Assembly: GCA_029624765.1 (NCBI GenBank) | Contig: JARSSO010000059.1 | Location: forward strand, 62,001-126,000 | Direction: 5' to 3' | Length of the DNA stretch: 64,000 nt | From: Candidatus Contendibacter sp. | Lineage (GTDB): Bacteria; Pseudomonadota; Gammaproteobacteria; Competibacterales; Competibacteraceae | Shown here: positions 1 through 8,778 of the stretch, one piece after another | How positions within the stretch are numbered: position 1 is the first letter of the stretch | Layout of the letters: every line of letters starts with the position of its first letter | Made by a program: the position numbers and the translations under genes | Notes under the pieces: model-generated | The model's database searches: none | The model's input: only the letters and a program-made list of their open reading frames with translations | Told to the model about the DNA's origin: nothing

Positions 1-32
1 GACCTGGAGCCATGTTGGTAATGCCGGTTGAC

Positions 33-57
33 TTAGAGGCTGTATAAAAACGCCTCT
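33..57. repeat. IS5-type terminal-repeat-like motif with short inverted repeat
   Basis: A 6-bp inverted repeat (AGAGGC at 35-40, GCCTCT at 52-57) ends at the stop codon of the glycine-rich gene on the minus strand. The 20 bases at 33-52 match about 15 of 20 positions of the IS5-type terminus found at 14757 and 25393. It may be an orphan transposon end or a weak terminator. There is no clear U-run on the outgoing side, so terminator function is doubtful. Confidence 0.3.
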
Positions 58-593
58 TAGAATTTACTGCCCCAGCCCGACAATCGATCCTGATCCTGGT
101 CATGCAGGCGTGACTGATCCTGATTGTGCAAGCGATCCTGGTCATGATCGCGTGTCCGATCCTGATCGCGATCCCGAATTCGATCCTGGTCGCGCAGTCG
201 ATCCTGTTCCTGGAGCGTAGGAGCCTGTTCCTGATGAGACCGTTGCCTCGCCTGTTCCGACAAACCTTTTGGCCCCGGACCAACGGCGCCGGGACTACCG
301 GCACTGCTTCCTCCAGTTCCTCCAGAACTTGCCCCACTTCCGCCCGCGCCCGAACCACCCGCGCCACCGGCGCCCGAACCACCCGCGCCACCGGCGCCCG
401 AACCACCCGCGCCACCCGCGCCCGAACCACCACCGCCGGCGCCACCGCTGCCCGCGCCACCGCTCGCACCCGCGCCGCCGTACCCACCGGCTTGCGCTTC
501 ATGACTCACGATTTCTACCAAGCCAATACCCAAGATAATGGTGACTCCGGCAATTGCAATCGCTTTCAACACCCCTACAGTTTTATTGTCCAT
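57..593 (-). CDS. exported glycine-rich protein with RDQD-type repeats
   Basis: The ATG at 593 is preceded by a strong AGGAGG ribosome-binding site, so I prefer it to the TTG at 611. The product is about 178 residues. It has a hydrophobic N-terminal segment (about residues 8-27) with a likely cleavage site after the AQA near residue 35. A Gly/Ala/Ser tract of about 70 residues with GGAGGSGA-like units follows, then a charged tail of repeated RDQDR/HDQDR units. The low-complexity composition suggests an extracytoplasmic, disordered or structural protein. I do not recognise a family and assign no function. Two other glycine-tract secreted proteins lie at 4741 and 6691. Confidence 0.7.
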   Translation of the reverse strand: MDNKTVGVLKAIAIAGVTIILGIGLVEIVSHEAQAGGYGGAGASGGAGSGGAGGGGSGAGGAGGSGAGGAGGSGAGGAGGSGAGGSGASSGGTGGSSAGSPGAVGPGPKGLSEQARQRSHQEQAPTLQEQDRLRDQDRIRDRDQDRTRDHDQDRLHNQDQSRLHDQDQDRLSGWGSKF

Positions 594-624
594 GATGCGC
601 CTCCTGACCAATAAATTTCTGATT

Positions 625-652
625 CTTATATTAAATTATCACAATAATGCAA
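625..652 (-). promoter_or_regulatory. probable sigma70 promoter of the glycine-rich gene
   Basis: On the minus strand, TTGCAT (647-652) and TATAAG (625-630) are separated by 16 bp, with the start codon about 32 bp downstream. The surrounding 612-737 interval is unusually AT-rich for this window. A 6-bp inverted repeat, ATAGGG/CCCTAT at 664-681, lies just upstream and could be an operator. Read by eye only. Confidence 0.4.
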
Positions 653-737
653 AGTTAATGTATATAGGGTATTTTCCCTATTCAGTACTAAAAGATACCA
701 AAAATAAGACGAGTATTTAAAACATGAAACTTCTTGA

Positions 738-1691
738 TTAGTCACATTGTTCAGCCGCGCGAAGGATGCGTTCGGGATGGGGTGAAGTGACGGCTGATGC
801 CCGAAGCAATCGGGCAAGAATGACGGACAGATCAAAGTGGCGATTGAACCGATATTGGACCTCGGCGAGGTAGCGATGGGCATACTTGGCGAAATCGAAG
901 GCATGGTAGGGGCCAGAGGATGCGGTCTTCAGATTGCCCAAGAGGGTATTGACGGCCCGGAACGTCTCCAGCTTCACGCTGGCGGGACCACCGCCGGTGA
1001 CGGTGCGCTCATGCGCGGCGCCGGATGCCGTGACGGCCTGAAAGCACCACAGCCCATCGGAAACCACATGAGCCGACGCACACAGCGACTTTTTGGCCCA
1101 CTGGGCTATCGCCTCCTTGGTGAACGCCAGCTTGGTCAGGCAAGCAAACAGCGAGTGGCCGGCCTCGGTCGTCTGCACGGCGGCGATGAAGGGCACCTTG
1201 TTCTCCGAGCCACGGCCGCTCTTGCCGCCGGGCAACGCGCCACCCAGGTAGGCGTCGTCGATCTCGACACGGCCATCGAGTTGGCGCGATTCTTCACGCT
1301 CGCGCATGACCTCCATCAGCTTGTGCTTGATCAACCAGGCCGTTTTGTAGCGCACCCTCAGGTGGTGTTTGAGTTCCAAGGCCGACACGTTGTTCTTGGC
1401 CTGCGTCAGCAAGTGCATGGCCAGAAACCAGGTCGTCAACGGCAGCTTGGTGGACTGAAAGAGCGTGCCGCGGGTCACCGTGGTCTGCGCCCGGCACGCC
1501 GAACACTGCCCATACCGCAGTCCCTTGCGTTCGAAGATACCATGGCGCGTGCAGCCACATTTCGGACAGACAAAACCGGTCGGCCAACGCGACGCCACCA
1601 ACGCGGCGTGGCACTTCTCCTCGGTTCCGTAGCGCTCCATGAACTCCGCTATCGACAGACCTTTTTGAAACTGCACCCGGTTGATCCCCAT
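738..1691 (-). CDS. IS1595-family transposase
   Basis: A 317-residue transposase that appears intact. An N-terminal zinc ribbon (CPKCG followed by CSAC, residues about 41-63) recognises DNA. The catalytic core shows IDDAYLGG near residue 145, VSDGL near 210 and VNTLLGN near 246, the DDE/DDN-type arrangement of IS1595 elements. I could not identify convincing matched terminal inverted repeats on the two sides, so the element boundaries are not given. The gene sits between the promoter region of the glycine-rich gene and the start of the histidine kinase. The insertion may therefore have replaced the kinase's native upstream region. Confidence 0.85.
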   Translation of the reverse strand: MGINRVQFQKGLSIAEFMERYGTEEKCHAALVASRWPTGFVCPKCGCTRHGIFERKGLRYGQCSACRAQTTVTRGTLFQSTKLPLTTWFLAMHLLTQAKNNVSALELKHHLRVRYKTAWLIKHKLMEVMREREESRQLDGRVEIDDAYLGGALPGGKSGRGSENKVPFIAAVQTTEAGHSLFACLTKLAFTKEAIAQWAKKSLCASAHVVSDGLWCFQAVTASGAAHERTVTGGGPASVKLETFRAVNTLLGNLKTASSGPYHAFDFAKYAHRYLAEVQYRFNRHFDLSVILARLLRASAVTSPHPERILRAAEQCD

Positions 1692-1745
1692 CGCGTATCT
1701 CCTTCATCGGAATACGCCAATTATCCACCCCAACAGGCTCGCTAG

Positions 1746-3995
1746 GTGAGCCTGCTGAACTTCGTGGCTAATCAAGTGAAACTTTTTGTCCACAAATGGA
1801 TAACGGCAGGCAGCAAACCACCTCTAGGATGGTTAGCATTAGCCGTTTTATTTACGATATCCATGTTATTTTGGCTTGGCTGGCATGTGTATAACTCATC
1901 ATTGATGATCCAGGAAATACAAGGCATTTATGTCAATAATGACAGTTATTGGCATAAAGTAGTTGATTTATCTAGACAAATGACCCTGTCCTCGCGCACG
2001 GTCGCCATCCATCAGGATACCATCTGGCTGAACAAGTACCGAAGACTGGCGATTGAGTTTGATGTGCTTTTGCAAGCGCAAACCACTTTACGAATTGAAA
2101 ATGAAGATGACATCAATGTACTGGCCAAGGCAAGATCAGCCCGACAAGAACTCAGAATAATAGAAGAATCAGCGTTGGATCAGATTCAATCCGGGCACAG
2201 TGAGGCTGGACTAAAATCTCTGTTCGATGAGAATTATGAACGACAGGAGCAAGTTTTCCTGAACGCTATGAATGACTTTATTGAACAATCCAGGCGGCGT
2301 CTGATCAACAAACTGAACGAAGAGAAGATCAAGGAACTTCAATCGTTATGGGCGGCGTTTTTTATCTTTCTGATTTCTTTTTCCTTCTGGATAATGCTGA
2401 TCCGCCGGTTACAACTTTGGGGAGACATCTTGTCTCAGGAAATCATCGAGCATCGCAAAGCTGAGGAGGCAGCGAGAAAATCCGAGCAGAAATATCAAGA
2501 CTTGTTCGAATACGCCAACGAACCGATCTTCATCGTGGATCCGAACACGCATCGCTTTCTGGATTTCAATCAACAAGCCATGCGTTCTCTCAATTATGAA
2601 CGCCATGAATTGCTTGAATTCCAAGTAGAGGATGTGATTGTGGAAACCACCGAGGGTTGCGATGACAAGATTGTGGAAACGCTTTGCACTGGCGCAAACA
2701 CAGCTTCCGAGTGTATGTTCCGCCGCAAGGATGGCACCCTCTTTCCGGTTGAAATCAGTGGCAGGCTGATCGGCCATGGCGAGAACACGGTTTATCAGTG
2801 CTTCGCCCGCGATATCACCGAGCGCAAACGCTTTCAGGAAGAGCGGTTGCATGCGCAAAAAATCGAGGCCATCGGACAACTGGCCGGTGGAATCGTCCAT
2901 GACTTCGGCAACCTGCTGCTGGCGATCACAGGCTATGTGACAATCGCCGAGAGGCGCCTTCCAGAGTTCCATGCGGCCCTGACGCCCCTGCGACAGATCG
3001 AGCAGGCCACCGAGCAAGCCAATGGCATGGTCAAGGCATTGCTGACATTCGGGTGCAAGCAAGCCATGGAATGGCAACCGGTCGAACTACGCGAGTTGGT
3101 GACAACCACCGTTCAGATTTTCAGGGGGTTTTTGCCTGCGGCCATCACGCTGGAAACCGCCGTCACCGACACACAGGCGTTTTGGGTCAGCGGCGACAAG
3201 ACGCAGTTCCAACAAGTGCTCATGAACCTGATGATCAATGCCCGGGATGCCATGCCGGAAGGCGGTATCCTGCGATTTTCACTCTCCCTGTCGCCGACAG
3301 GCGATAATCGGGTTCCTGCCAGCGCCGATGCCCCTGGTTCCTGGGTCTACCTCCGGGTCAGCGATACCGGCACTGGCATGACACCCGAGATTCAGGCGCG
3401 GATATTCGAGCCGTTTTTCACAACGAAGCCGCGTGGACAGGGCACGGGGCTGGGATTGCCGATGGTCCATGGCATCGTGGTCCAGCACGGCGGACGGTTG
3501 GAAGTGCAATCGGCAGTCGGTCTGGGTTCGACCTTCACTGTCGTGCTGCCCGCCATAACGCCACCGAATTCCGCGCGGCCCGACCCCGCCTCCTGGCCGA
3601 ATCTGGCCCACGGCAAGGGTGAAACAATTCTCCTGGCCGAGGATCATCGCTATGTTCGGGAAATCATGGCGACCATCTTGCAGTCGCAAGGTTACCAGGT
3701 CGTGCAGGCCGACACCGGGACCGCCCTACTGGAAAGCTATCGCACCTGCCAGGCGCGGTTGCGCCTGCTGATCGTCGATTTGGATTTGCCACAGCGCAAT
3801 GGCCTTGACTGCGTGCGACAGATGCGGGCGGAAGGGGAACGATTGCCAGTGATCTTCACCACGGGCATGGAGCCGCCGGCGGATCTGACCGGGCAACTCG
3901 ATGATTCAACCGTGTTACTGCGCAAGCCCTTTCAGATGGCCACGCTCGCGCGTCTGGTCGCCAGCCTCATCGCCGAACAATCGCCGGGGAGTTGA
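1746..3995 (+). CDS. hybrid sensor histidine kinase (PAS-HisKA-HATPase-REC)
   Basis: A 749-residue membrane sensor. TM1 is at about residues 28-47, a periplasmic region of about 150 residues follows, and TM2 is at about 200-220. Then come a PAS domain (about 245-355), a HisKA domain with phospho-accepting H385 in GGIVHDFGNLL, a HATPase_c domain (NLMINARDAM, DTGTGM, GTGLGL) and a C-terminal receiver with probable phospho-acceptor D678 (VDLDLP). The start is a GTG only 55 bp after the IS1595 transposase gene, so the true N-terminus is less certain. The response regulator follows directly, which implies a two-component pair. The signal is unknown. The flanking exported glycine-rich genes could be targets, but that is inference. 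Confidence 0.88.
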   Translation: MSLLNFVANQVKLFVHKWITAGSKPPLGWLALAVLFTISMLFWLGWHVYNSSLMIQEIQGIYVNNDSYWHKVVDLSRQMTLSSRTVAIHQDTIWLNKYRRLAIEFDVLLQAQTTLRIENEDDINVLAKARSARQELRIIEESALDQIQSGHSEAGLKSLFDENYERQEQVFLNAMNDFIEQSRRRLINKLNEEKIKELQSLWAAFFIFLISFSFWIMLIRRLQLWGDILSQEIIEHRKAEEAARKSEQKYQDLFEYANEPIFIVDPNTHRFLDFNQQAMRSLNYERHELLEFQVEDVIVETTEGCDDKIVETLCTGANTASECMFRRKDGTLFPVEISGRLIGHGENTVYQCFARDITERKRFQEERLHAQKIEAIGQLAGGIVHDFGNLLLAITGYVTIAERRLPEFHAALTPLRQIEQATEQANGMVKALLTFGCKQAMEWQPVELRELVTTTVQIFRGFLPAAITLETAVTDTQAFWVSGDKTQFQQVLMNLMINARDAMPEGGILRFSLSLSPTGDNRVPASADAPGSWVYLRVSDTGTGMTPEIQARIFEPFFTTKPRGQGTGLGLPMVHGIVVQHGGRLEVQSAVGLGSTFTVVLPAITPPNSARPDPASWPNLAHGKGETILLAEDHRYVREIMATILQSQGYQVVQADTGTALLESYRTCQARLRLLIVDLDLPQRNGLDCVRQMRAEGERLPVIFTTGMEPPADLTGQLDDSTVLLRKPFQMATLARLVASLIAEQSPGS

Positions 3996-4658
3996 GTGCG
4001 GATGAGTCAGTTGATCACGATTCTGGTGGTGGACGACCACGGGTTGATCCGGGACATGCTGAAGCGGTATCTGGACGAAGAGGCCAACATGCGGGTAGTG
4101 GGCTGCGAGAGCAATGCCCGGGATGCAGTACAAAGTTGCGTCGCCGTGCAACCGGACGTGGTGTTGCTGGATATCGACATGCCGGGATTATCGGCTTTCG
4201 AGGGCGGCCGGCTGATCAAAACCCAATGCCCTGCCACGCGCCTGATCTTTCTCAGCGCGTTCTCGCACGATCATTACATCGAACGGGCTCTGGCGTTGGA
4301 AGCGTCCGGGTACCTCACTAAAAGCGAGCCGCCCGCAGCCGTCATTCAGGCAATCCGGCGGGTGATGGCGGGAACCGTCTGCTTTTCCGATGAGGTTCAG
4401 GCCCGGATCGTGGTCGATCACCAGGGTGCCCGATTGGCGCACACCTTCGAAAGCCGGACCCGGTTGTTGACCGAGCGGGAGTTGGAGATGCTGGCCTATA
4501 TTGCCCGCGGCCTGTCCAAGAAGGAAATTGCCCGGACGGTCGGCATCAGCGTGAAAACCGTGGAGCAGCATTGTACGCATTTGATGGATAAACTGGCCAT
4601 TCACGACCGGGTGGAACTGGCGCGGTTGGCGATTCGAGAGGGGTTGGTGGAGCCTTGA
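3996..4658 (+). CDS. NarL/FixJ-type response regulator
   Basis: A 220-residue regulator with an N-terminal receiver and a C-terminal LuxR-type helix-turn-helix. In the receiver, acidic residues near the N-terminus (VVDDHG) are followed by phospho-acceptor D59 in LLDIDMP. The helix-turn-helix is about residues 160-215 and contains LTERELEML and the KTVEQH recognition region. It begins with GTG immediately after the kinase stop codon. An ATG six bases further in (4002) is the alternative start. The zero spacing implies co-translation with the hybrid kinase upstream. The regulated genes cannot be read from the sequence. Confidence 0.88.
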   Translation: MRMSQLITILVVDDHGLIRDMLKRYLDEEANMRVVGCESNARDAVQSCVAVQPDVVLLDIDMPGLSAFEGGRLIKTQCPATRLIFLSAFSHDHYIERALALEASGYLTKSEPPAAVIQAIRRVMAGTVCFSDEVQARIVVDHQGARLAHTFESRTRLLTERELEMLAYIARGLSKKEIARTVGISVKTVEQHCTHLMDKLAIHDRVELARLAIREGLVEP

Positions 4659-4740
4659 ACACGACTTCGGGGTCCACGTCCGATCCCTCAGCCGCGAACC
4701 CCGGCGAACGCCTGTTCAATCCGAAATGAACGCTGGGTCC

Positions 4741-6552
4741 TTAATTATTCGGTAGTACCTCGGTCAGGTAGATTCCCGCCCAACCGTCTTCTTCCGTGCC
4801 TCCTTCAACGCCCATTCTGGCATTGATCACCAGATTGGTGCCACGGAAACCGTCGCGTTCGAGGCCTAGCTCGGTAATTTGAATACCTGCTGGTGCTTCA
4901 TCAGTATCGAGAGTCCTCCCGGGCATCGTTGTGTCAAGGACGGTCTCAAGCTGGGAGGTCCCATTTCTCTGCAAATAGATGCCGTCTACAGGGTTGACAT
5001 AGACGTGGGTCAGACGGTCGATGTTTCCGGTCCTGGCCTTAAAGGCGACCGAACTGCCTGAAACTGCAATGAAGGCAGACGAACGCCACCGCGCCGGTTC
5101 GCCGTCGTCTTCGTCTTCGCCACCTTCACCGGTGCCGGGAGTCCTGCCCGAAAAGTTCCAGTAGATAAAGTCATCAAAATCATGGTTGGTACGGGCGACT
5201 ATCCGAATCTGACCCGTCTGGCCGTCGTAGACGAAGATGCCCTGGTTGATGGGAACCGGTTTTTCTTGATACCAGTTACCAGTAGTCGGATCGAATGTAC
5301 TGCCTGAGTCACTGCTCTGGCAGTAGGCTATGCGATCCTTATTGCCTTCGGTCGGACAGTAGAGGCGTACCGTCTTGGTCGAATTGCCCCAAGCGCCCCA
5401 GAAGGCCGCGAAACGCCCGTCGTAGGATAGCCCTTCGCCCAGCCCGCTGAAGCTGGGTCCGGTGAGGCCGGGCACTCTTGTACCCAGACCGATGAGCAGG
5501 TTGAGTTGCTCTGGAGGCTGAGAAAGCGGCGCTTGATAGATGCCGCCATAGCTGGGGTTGGCTTCGTTGTCCAGTCCAACGAAAACCGCCTTGCCTGCGG
5601 CTGCGCTGGGGGGAGAGGTCGAGTCAAAGGAGCCAAATTTTTTTCTTATGCCCGCTGGCAACCCGGGGATCTCTGTGTCCGAGCTGGCAATTAGTTGCAC
5701 AGGTGAGGAACCGCCCGCGACTGCATTTGTGAGGACGCGATAGAAGACGCCGGTTTTGGCAGTGCCGCCTTCGGTGTAGTTGCCCTTGAACACGATGGTG
5801 TTGCCGCCGGTCACAGCGGGGGCGCCGGGAAACACGTCGAACATGGTCGGCGGATTGACGCCGGGAACTGCGAAGAACTCGAAGTCGGGGACGGCGCCGA
5901 GCTTGCTGGCGCCGGTGACCAGTGGACCGAGCGGGTTCGTGTAGATCCCCGTGGTCCCGGCCCGGGTCTCATCGCCCTCCTCACCGTACTTCCAGACCGG
6001 CTGATGGTTCCCGCGCGTGGCGATGGTGTCCGACCCCATGTCGATGCGCGGGAAGGACGGGGTCTCGACGAATTTGGTGCCTAGATTGTTCGGCTGGGGT
6101 ACCTCGGTCTTGCGGTCGAGGATGCGGATGATCGGGCTGCCGGCAACCGACATGTCGCGGGTGTAGATGCCGTGGACCGGTTGGTTCGCTTCCCCGGCGC
6201 CACCATTGCCGGCGCCACCATTGCCGGCGCCACCATTGCCGGCGCCACCATTGCCGGCACCACCATTGCCGGCGCCACCATTGCCGGCGCCACCATTGCC
6301 GGCGCCACCACCGCCTCCATCACCTCCCTTGCTCCGTGCCCGAAACACCACCAACCCGTTCACGTTCACTGATGGCTGGTTGTAGCTGTTAAACTTTTTC
6401 TGGCTCGGGGGCATAAGGTCGTTGTTGTTCACAACCGTCTGCCAGGTGAACGACGGGGTTGCGGGGGTCGCCGCCCCGGCCGTGACGGCCGCGATCGCGA
6501 GCGAAAGTATCCCCAGGCCCGCGAGGGCTGGGCTCAGCTTACGAGTGCTCAT
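4741..6552 (-). CDS. exported repeat protein with NxxGxxAF-like units and an AGNGG tract
   Basis: The ATG at 6552 follows GGAAAGGAAGAGACA, a good ribosome-binding site. An in-frame extension to 6603 lacks such support. The product is about 603 residues with a typical signal peptide (residues 1-27, ending AGA/A). The mature part has several units of about 60-80 residues resembling the NxxGxxAF repeat class (VNVNGLVVF, GNTIVFKG, GKAVFVGL, GSSVAFKA), suggesting a beta-propeller-like fold. The first unit is interrupted by a Gly/Asn tract of seven AGNGG pentads encoded by a 15-bp tandem repeat. Function is unknown. It is probably surface or extracellular. Confidence 0.7.
   Translation of the reverse strand: MSTRKLSPALAGLGILSLAIAAVTAGAATPATPSFTWQTVVNNNDLMPPSQKKFNSYNQPSVNVNGLVVFRARSKGGDGGGGGAGNGGAGNGGAGNGGAGNGGAGNGGAGNGGAGNGGAGEANQPVHGIYTRDMSVAGSPIIRILDRKTEVPQPNNLGTKFVETPSFPRIDMGSDTIATRGNHQPVWKYGEEGDETRAGTTGIYTNPLGPLVTGASKLGAVPDFEFFAVPGVNPPTMFDVFPGAPAVTGGNTIVFKGNYTEGGTAKTGVFYRVLTNAVAGGSSPVQLIASSDTEIPGLPAGIRKKFGSFDSTSPPSAAAGKAVFVGLDNEANPSYGGIYQAPLSQPPEQLNLLIGLGTRVPGLTGPSFSGLGEGLSYDGRFAAFWGAWGNSTKTVRLYCPTEGNKDRIAYCQSSDSGSTFDPTTGNWYQEKPVPINQGIFVYDGQTGQIRIVARTNHDFDDFIYWNFSGRTPGTGEGGEDEDDGEPARWRSSAFIAVSGSSVAFKARTGNIDRLTHVYVNPVDGIYLQRNGTSQLETVLDTTMPGRTLDTDEAPAGIQITELGLERDGFRGTNLVINARMGVEGGTEEDGWAGIYLTEVLPNN
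6194..6312 (-). repeat. 15-bp tandem repeat encoding AGNGG pentads
   Basis: About eight head-to-tail copies of a 15-bp unit (GGCGCCACCATTGCC on the plus strand) lie inside the exported repeat protein gene. They are nearly identical, with one copy carrying a C-to-A-type variant at about 6259. The unit length is a multiple of three, so copy-number change keeps the reading frame. This is a candidate variable-number repeat. Confidence 0.9.
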
Positions 6553-6610
6553 TGTCTCTTCCTTTCCAGGAACTGTTGGTTGTTCGTTGCTTGATCCGGG
6601 CACGGCAAAG

Positions 6611-6639
6611 CCGGGGAAGGATTGCTGAACCTTCCCCGG
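6611..6639 (-). terminator. strong hairpin terminator
   Basis: A perfect 10-bp stem (6611-6620 with 6630-6639) has a 9-base loop and lies just after the minus-strand gene ending at 6691. On the minus strand it is followed by a short T-rich stretch. It separates the two exported-protein genes transcriptionally. Confidence 0.7.
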
Positions 6640-6690
6640 CCTGCTTTCAGCCTGCGCTGCTAGACGCTTACGGTGGGTCCGGCTGCCGCA

Positions 6691-7611
6691 TCAGGGGCGC
6701 TGCGGTTTCCCACCGCCGCCGCCACCGCCCGGGATCACGACGATGTCGAGGTAGGCGTCGTTGCCGCCCGCCTCACAGGTTCCAGCGTCACAACCCGTGA
6801 AAGTGACAGCGGGTGTGCTGTTGAACCGGATCCGGTAGTTTCCCGCCGCGCTGACGCGCAGGTTGTACCCGTACACGACCTTGCCGGTGGCGTTGATCTC
6901 GGGCGCGATCGGCTGGAGCGGGACCACAAACGCGCCGGTGTCCAGGTTCTGGACGCTGATCTGCATACCGGCGTCATGAACCACCCACGACGCTTGCCCG
7001 ACATCCTGCGGGATGTCGGTCCAGCCGTTAATCTCGTCACCGCCGGCCTGGTGCCCATAGGCGGAAAGCCGGTCGAGGGTGCTCTGCAGCTTGATGACGT
7101 TGTAGCCCTGCAAGGTCCCGCTCGGAATCGTCCCCAAACCGCCTTCCGCCCCCGTGAAGTCGGTCATGTTCGTGAGAACGATCTCGACCCGAATCGGGCT
7201 GCCGGCCTTCAGCTTCGCGTCACCCGCGAGGTTGTCGCCCCAGGCGCCGAACACCAATGCCTCAGTGTCGTTGAAGCACTGCGCCTTCCAGGTATGCACC
7301 TTCTGGACCCAGTAATAGCCTACGGCGGCGTCATAGCCGGTCAGCGGGGTACCGGTGGGCGGCACCAGATCCGACGGCGCGGCGGGCGAGGTGCCGCAGA
7401 CAAGAGTCCCAAGGCTGCCGACCAGTATGGCCGGCACGGACAGGTTCTGCGCGGCCTCTGAGGTCGGCGGGCCACCGCCGCCACCGCCGCCACCGCCACC
7501 GCCACCGCCACCGCCACCTGCATCAGGTGGTCTTGCCGCAAAGGCTGCGCCGGTAGCCATCGCACCGCTCAGAATGAGCGCAATCGCTATACTTAATTTC
7601 GTGGTTTTCAT
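6691..7611 (-). CDS. exported protein with polyglycine linker
   Basis: A 306-residue protein starting with a classic signal peptide (MKTTKLSIAIAL..., cleavage after AFA near residue 26). The SD GAGGAG lies 10 bases before the ATG. A run of about 16 glycines follows the signal peptide, and a second glycine-rich tail precedes the C-terminus (ending GKPQRP). Between them is an apparently folded domain of about 230 residues with paired cysteines (LVCGTS, QCFND, GCDAGTC) that could form disulfides. I do not recognise the family. Together with the genes ending at 57 and 4741 it forms a local group of secreted glycine-tract proteins around the two-component system. Confidence 0.72.
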   Translation of the reverse strand: MKTTKLSIAIALILSGAMATGAAFAARPPDAGGGGGGGGGGGGGGGGPPTSEAAQNLSVPAILVGSLGTLVCGTSPAAPSDLVPPTGTPLTGYDAAVGYYWVQKVHTWKAQCFNDTEALVFGAWGDNLAGDAKLKAGSPIRVEIVLTNMTDFTGAEGGLGTIPSGTLQGYNVIKLQSTLDRLSAYGHQAGGDEINGWTDIPQDVGQASWVVHDAGMQISVQNLDTGAFVVPLQPIAPEINATGKVVYGYNLRVSAAGNYRIRFNSTPAVTFTGCDAGTCEAGGNDAYLDIVVIPGGGGGGGKPQRP

Positions 7612-8331
7612 GACCCATCTCCTCTAAAGAGGTTTTGTGGGTAACACAATAGAGAAATAACTATATAATTTTAAAGAGCTTTCCGTAGTGCTCGCAGCGA
7701 CCGTTCAGACCATAAAGCGTTTCCCACCTCGCGCCAGTCTTCCCGATGGAGATCACGAATCCATCAGGGATGGTTAGCCTGTCTCTAAAATGGGAAAGCC
7801 CATCACGGAAACTGAGACTACCCTCGGTTTGGCGAACCCGGATGTTCTTCCACGTTCGCCGGTTACACTCGGCCCCGCCTCCCGCCGCTAAAGCAGGAGA
7901 TTCACTTGTCGCGAGAGGTTTTCCACAGAACAATCTTTAATGAAACACCCAGAATCATTCCTTAGGCACCATTTTATTAGCCATAATTTTCTAATAAATA
8001 GGGTTTTTTACTTACCCTTCAAAAATCTTTGTATCTTTTTATGGGCATTTTTTAAGATTTTTGGTCTTTCTATGTTGCTTTTGTTGCTACAAACTTTTTA
8101 GGAGCGCAACCGGATATCGAATTGGAAACTATGGCACAGACCTCGATGCGCAGAGTAGCGTACAGCACCAGGGTGGTTGGAGCTTTCGATGGGGGACCCC
8201 CTCAATTGAGAGGGGGGAACTCATGGCTATCTGGAGAACCTGAACAATCCAGCCTGTTAGATGGATTGCGGGGATGAGAGCGGGCTGGGGATGGGAAATG
8301 AATGTCTGCGCCGGGGGGCAGGCGCGGCGGT
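7612..8331. other. intergenic region without a supportable gene
   Basis: This 720-bp stretch holds an AT-rich segment (about 7940-8100) and several short open frames that match nothing I recognise. A palindrome-centred hairpin lies at about 8197-8217 (CTCAATTGAG core flanked by C and G runs). The frame at 7661-7933 (minus) has no clear ribosome-binding site and no motif. The region probably contains the promoter of the exported gene at 7611. Confidence 0.5.
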
Positions 8332-8598
8332 TCAGGCCGACATGTCGCGGATGTGATGGGTCAGGCGGCTCTTGTGGCGAGCGGCCTTGTTGGCGTGGAT
8401 CAGGCCCTTGCGCGCCATCCGGTCGATGATCGGCACGGCGGTCTGGTATTCGGACTCGGCTTTCGCCTTGTCGCCGGCATCAATCGCCTTGATCACGCGC
8501 TTGATGTAGGTGCGCAGCATGGAGCGCATGCTGGCGTTGTGCTGGCGGTGCTTTTCCGCCTGACGGGCGCGCTTTTTCGCTTGAACGGTGTTGGCCAA
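8332..8598 (-). CDS. rpsT: 30S ribosomal protein S20
   Basis: An 88-residue basic helical protein with the S20 signature ([18 protein letters not shown]..., ending near [11 protein letters not shown]) at the normal family length. The start codon is TTG, as in E. coli rpsT, where the weak start is tied to autoregulation by S20. A GGAGT ribosome-binding site lies just upstream. It is divergent from murJ across a 180-bp shared upstream region, the usual gammaproteobacterial arrangement. Confidence 0.97.
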   Translation of the reverse strand: MANTVQAKKRARQAEKHRQHNASMRSMLRTYIKRVIKAIDAGDKAKAESEYQTAVPIIDRMARKGLIHANKAARHKSRLTHHIRDMSA

Positions 8599-8778
8599 AA
8601 CTCAAGACTCCTTGCAGTGACACGATGGGATGAACGCGGCTGCGTTCGGATGCGAAAAGAATTGGCCATTTTGGCGTTTTCCCGCCCTCTGTCAATCCTT
8701 GACCGCCGCTGACAGTCCCGACCGTTCCCGGCTATCATCCGCGCCTTTCCCATTCGCGCGGCGCGGGACCGCATCCCC

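Noticed and set aside
725-1778. CTTGATTAG/CTAATCAAG as terminal inverted repeats of the IS1595 element
   Set aside because: Only 9 bp match, the flanking bases do not extend the match, and the right copy lies inside the kinase coding sequence. Probably chance.
6194-6312. Possible CRISPR array
   Set aside because: The units are 15 bp, contiguous and without spacers, and encode a regular AGNGG protein tract. It is a coding tandem repeat.
7661-7933. 90-codon minus-strand open frame between the polyglycine gene and rpsT
   Set aside because: No motif, no start signal, and it is in a region of short frames on both strands.
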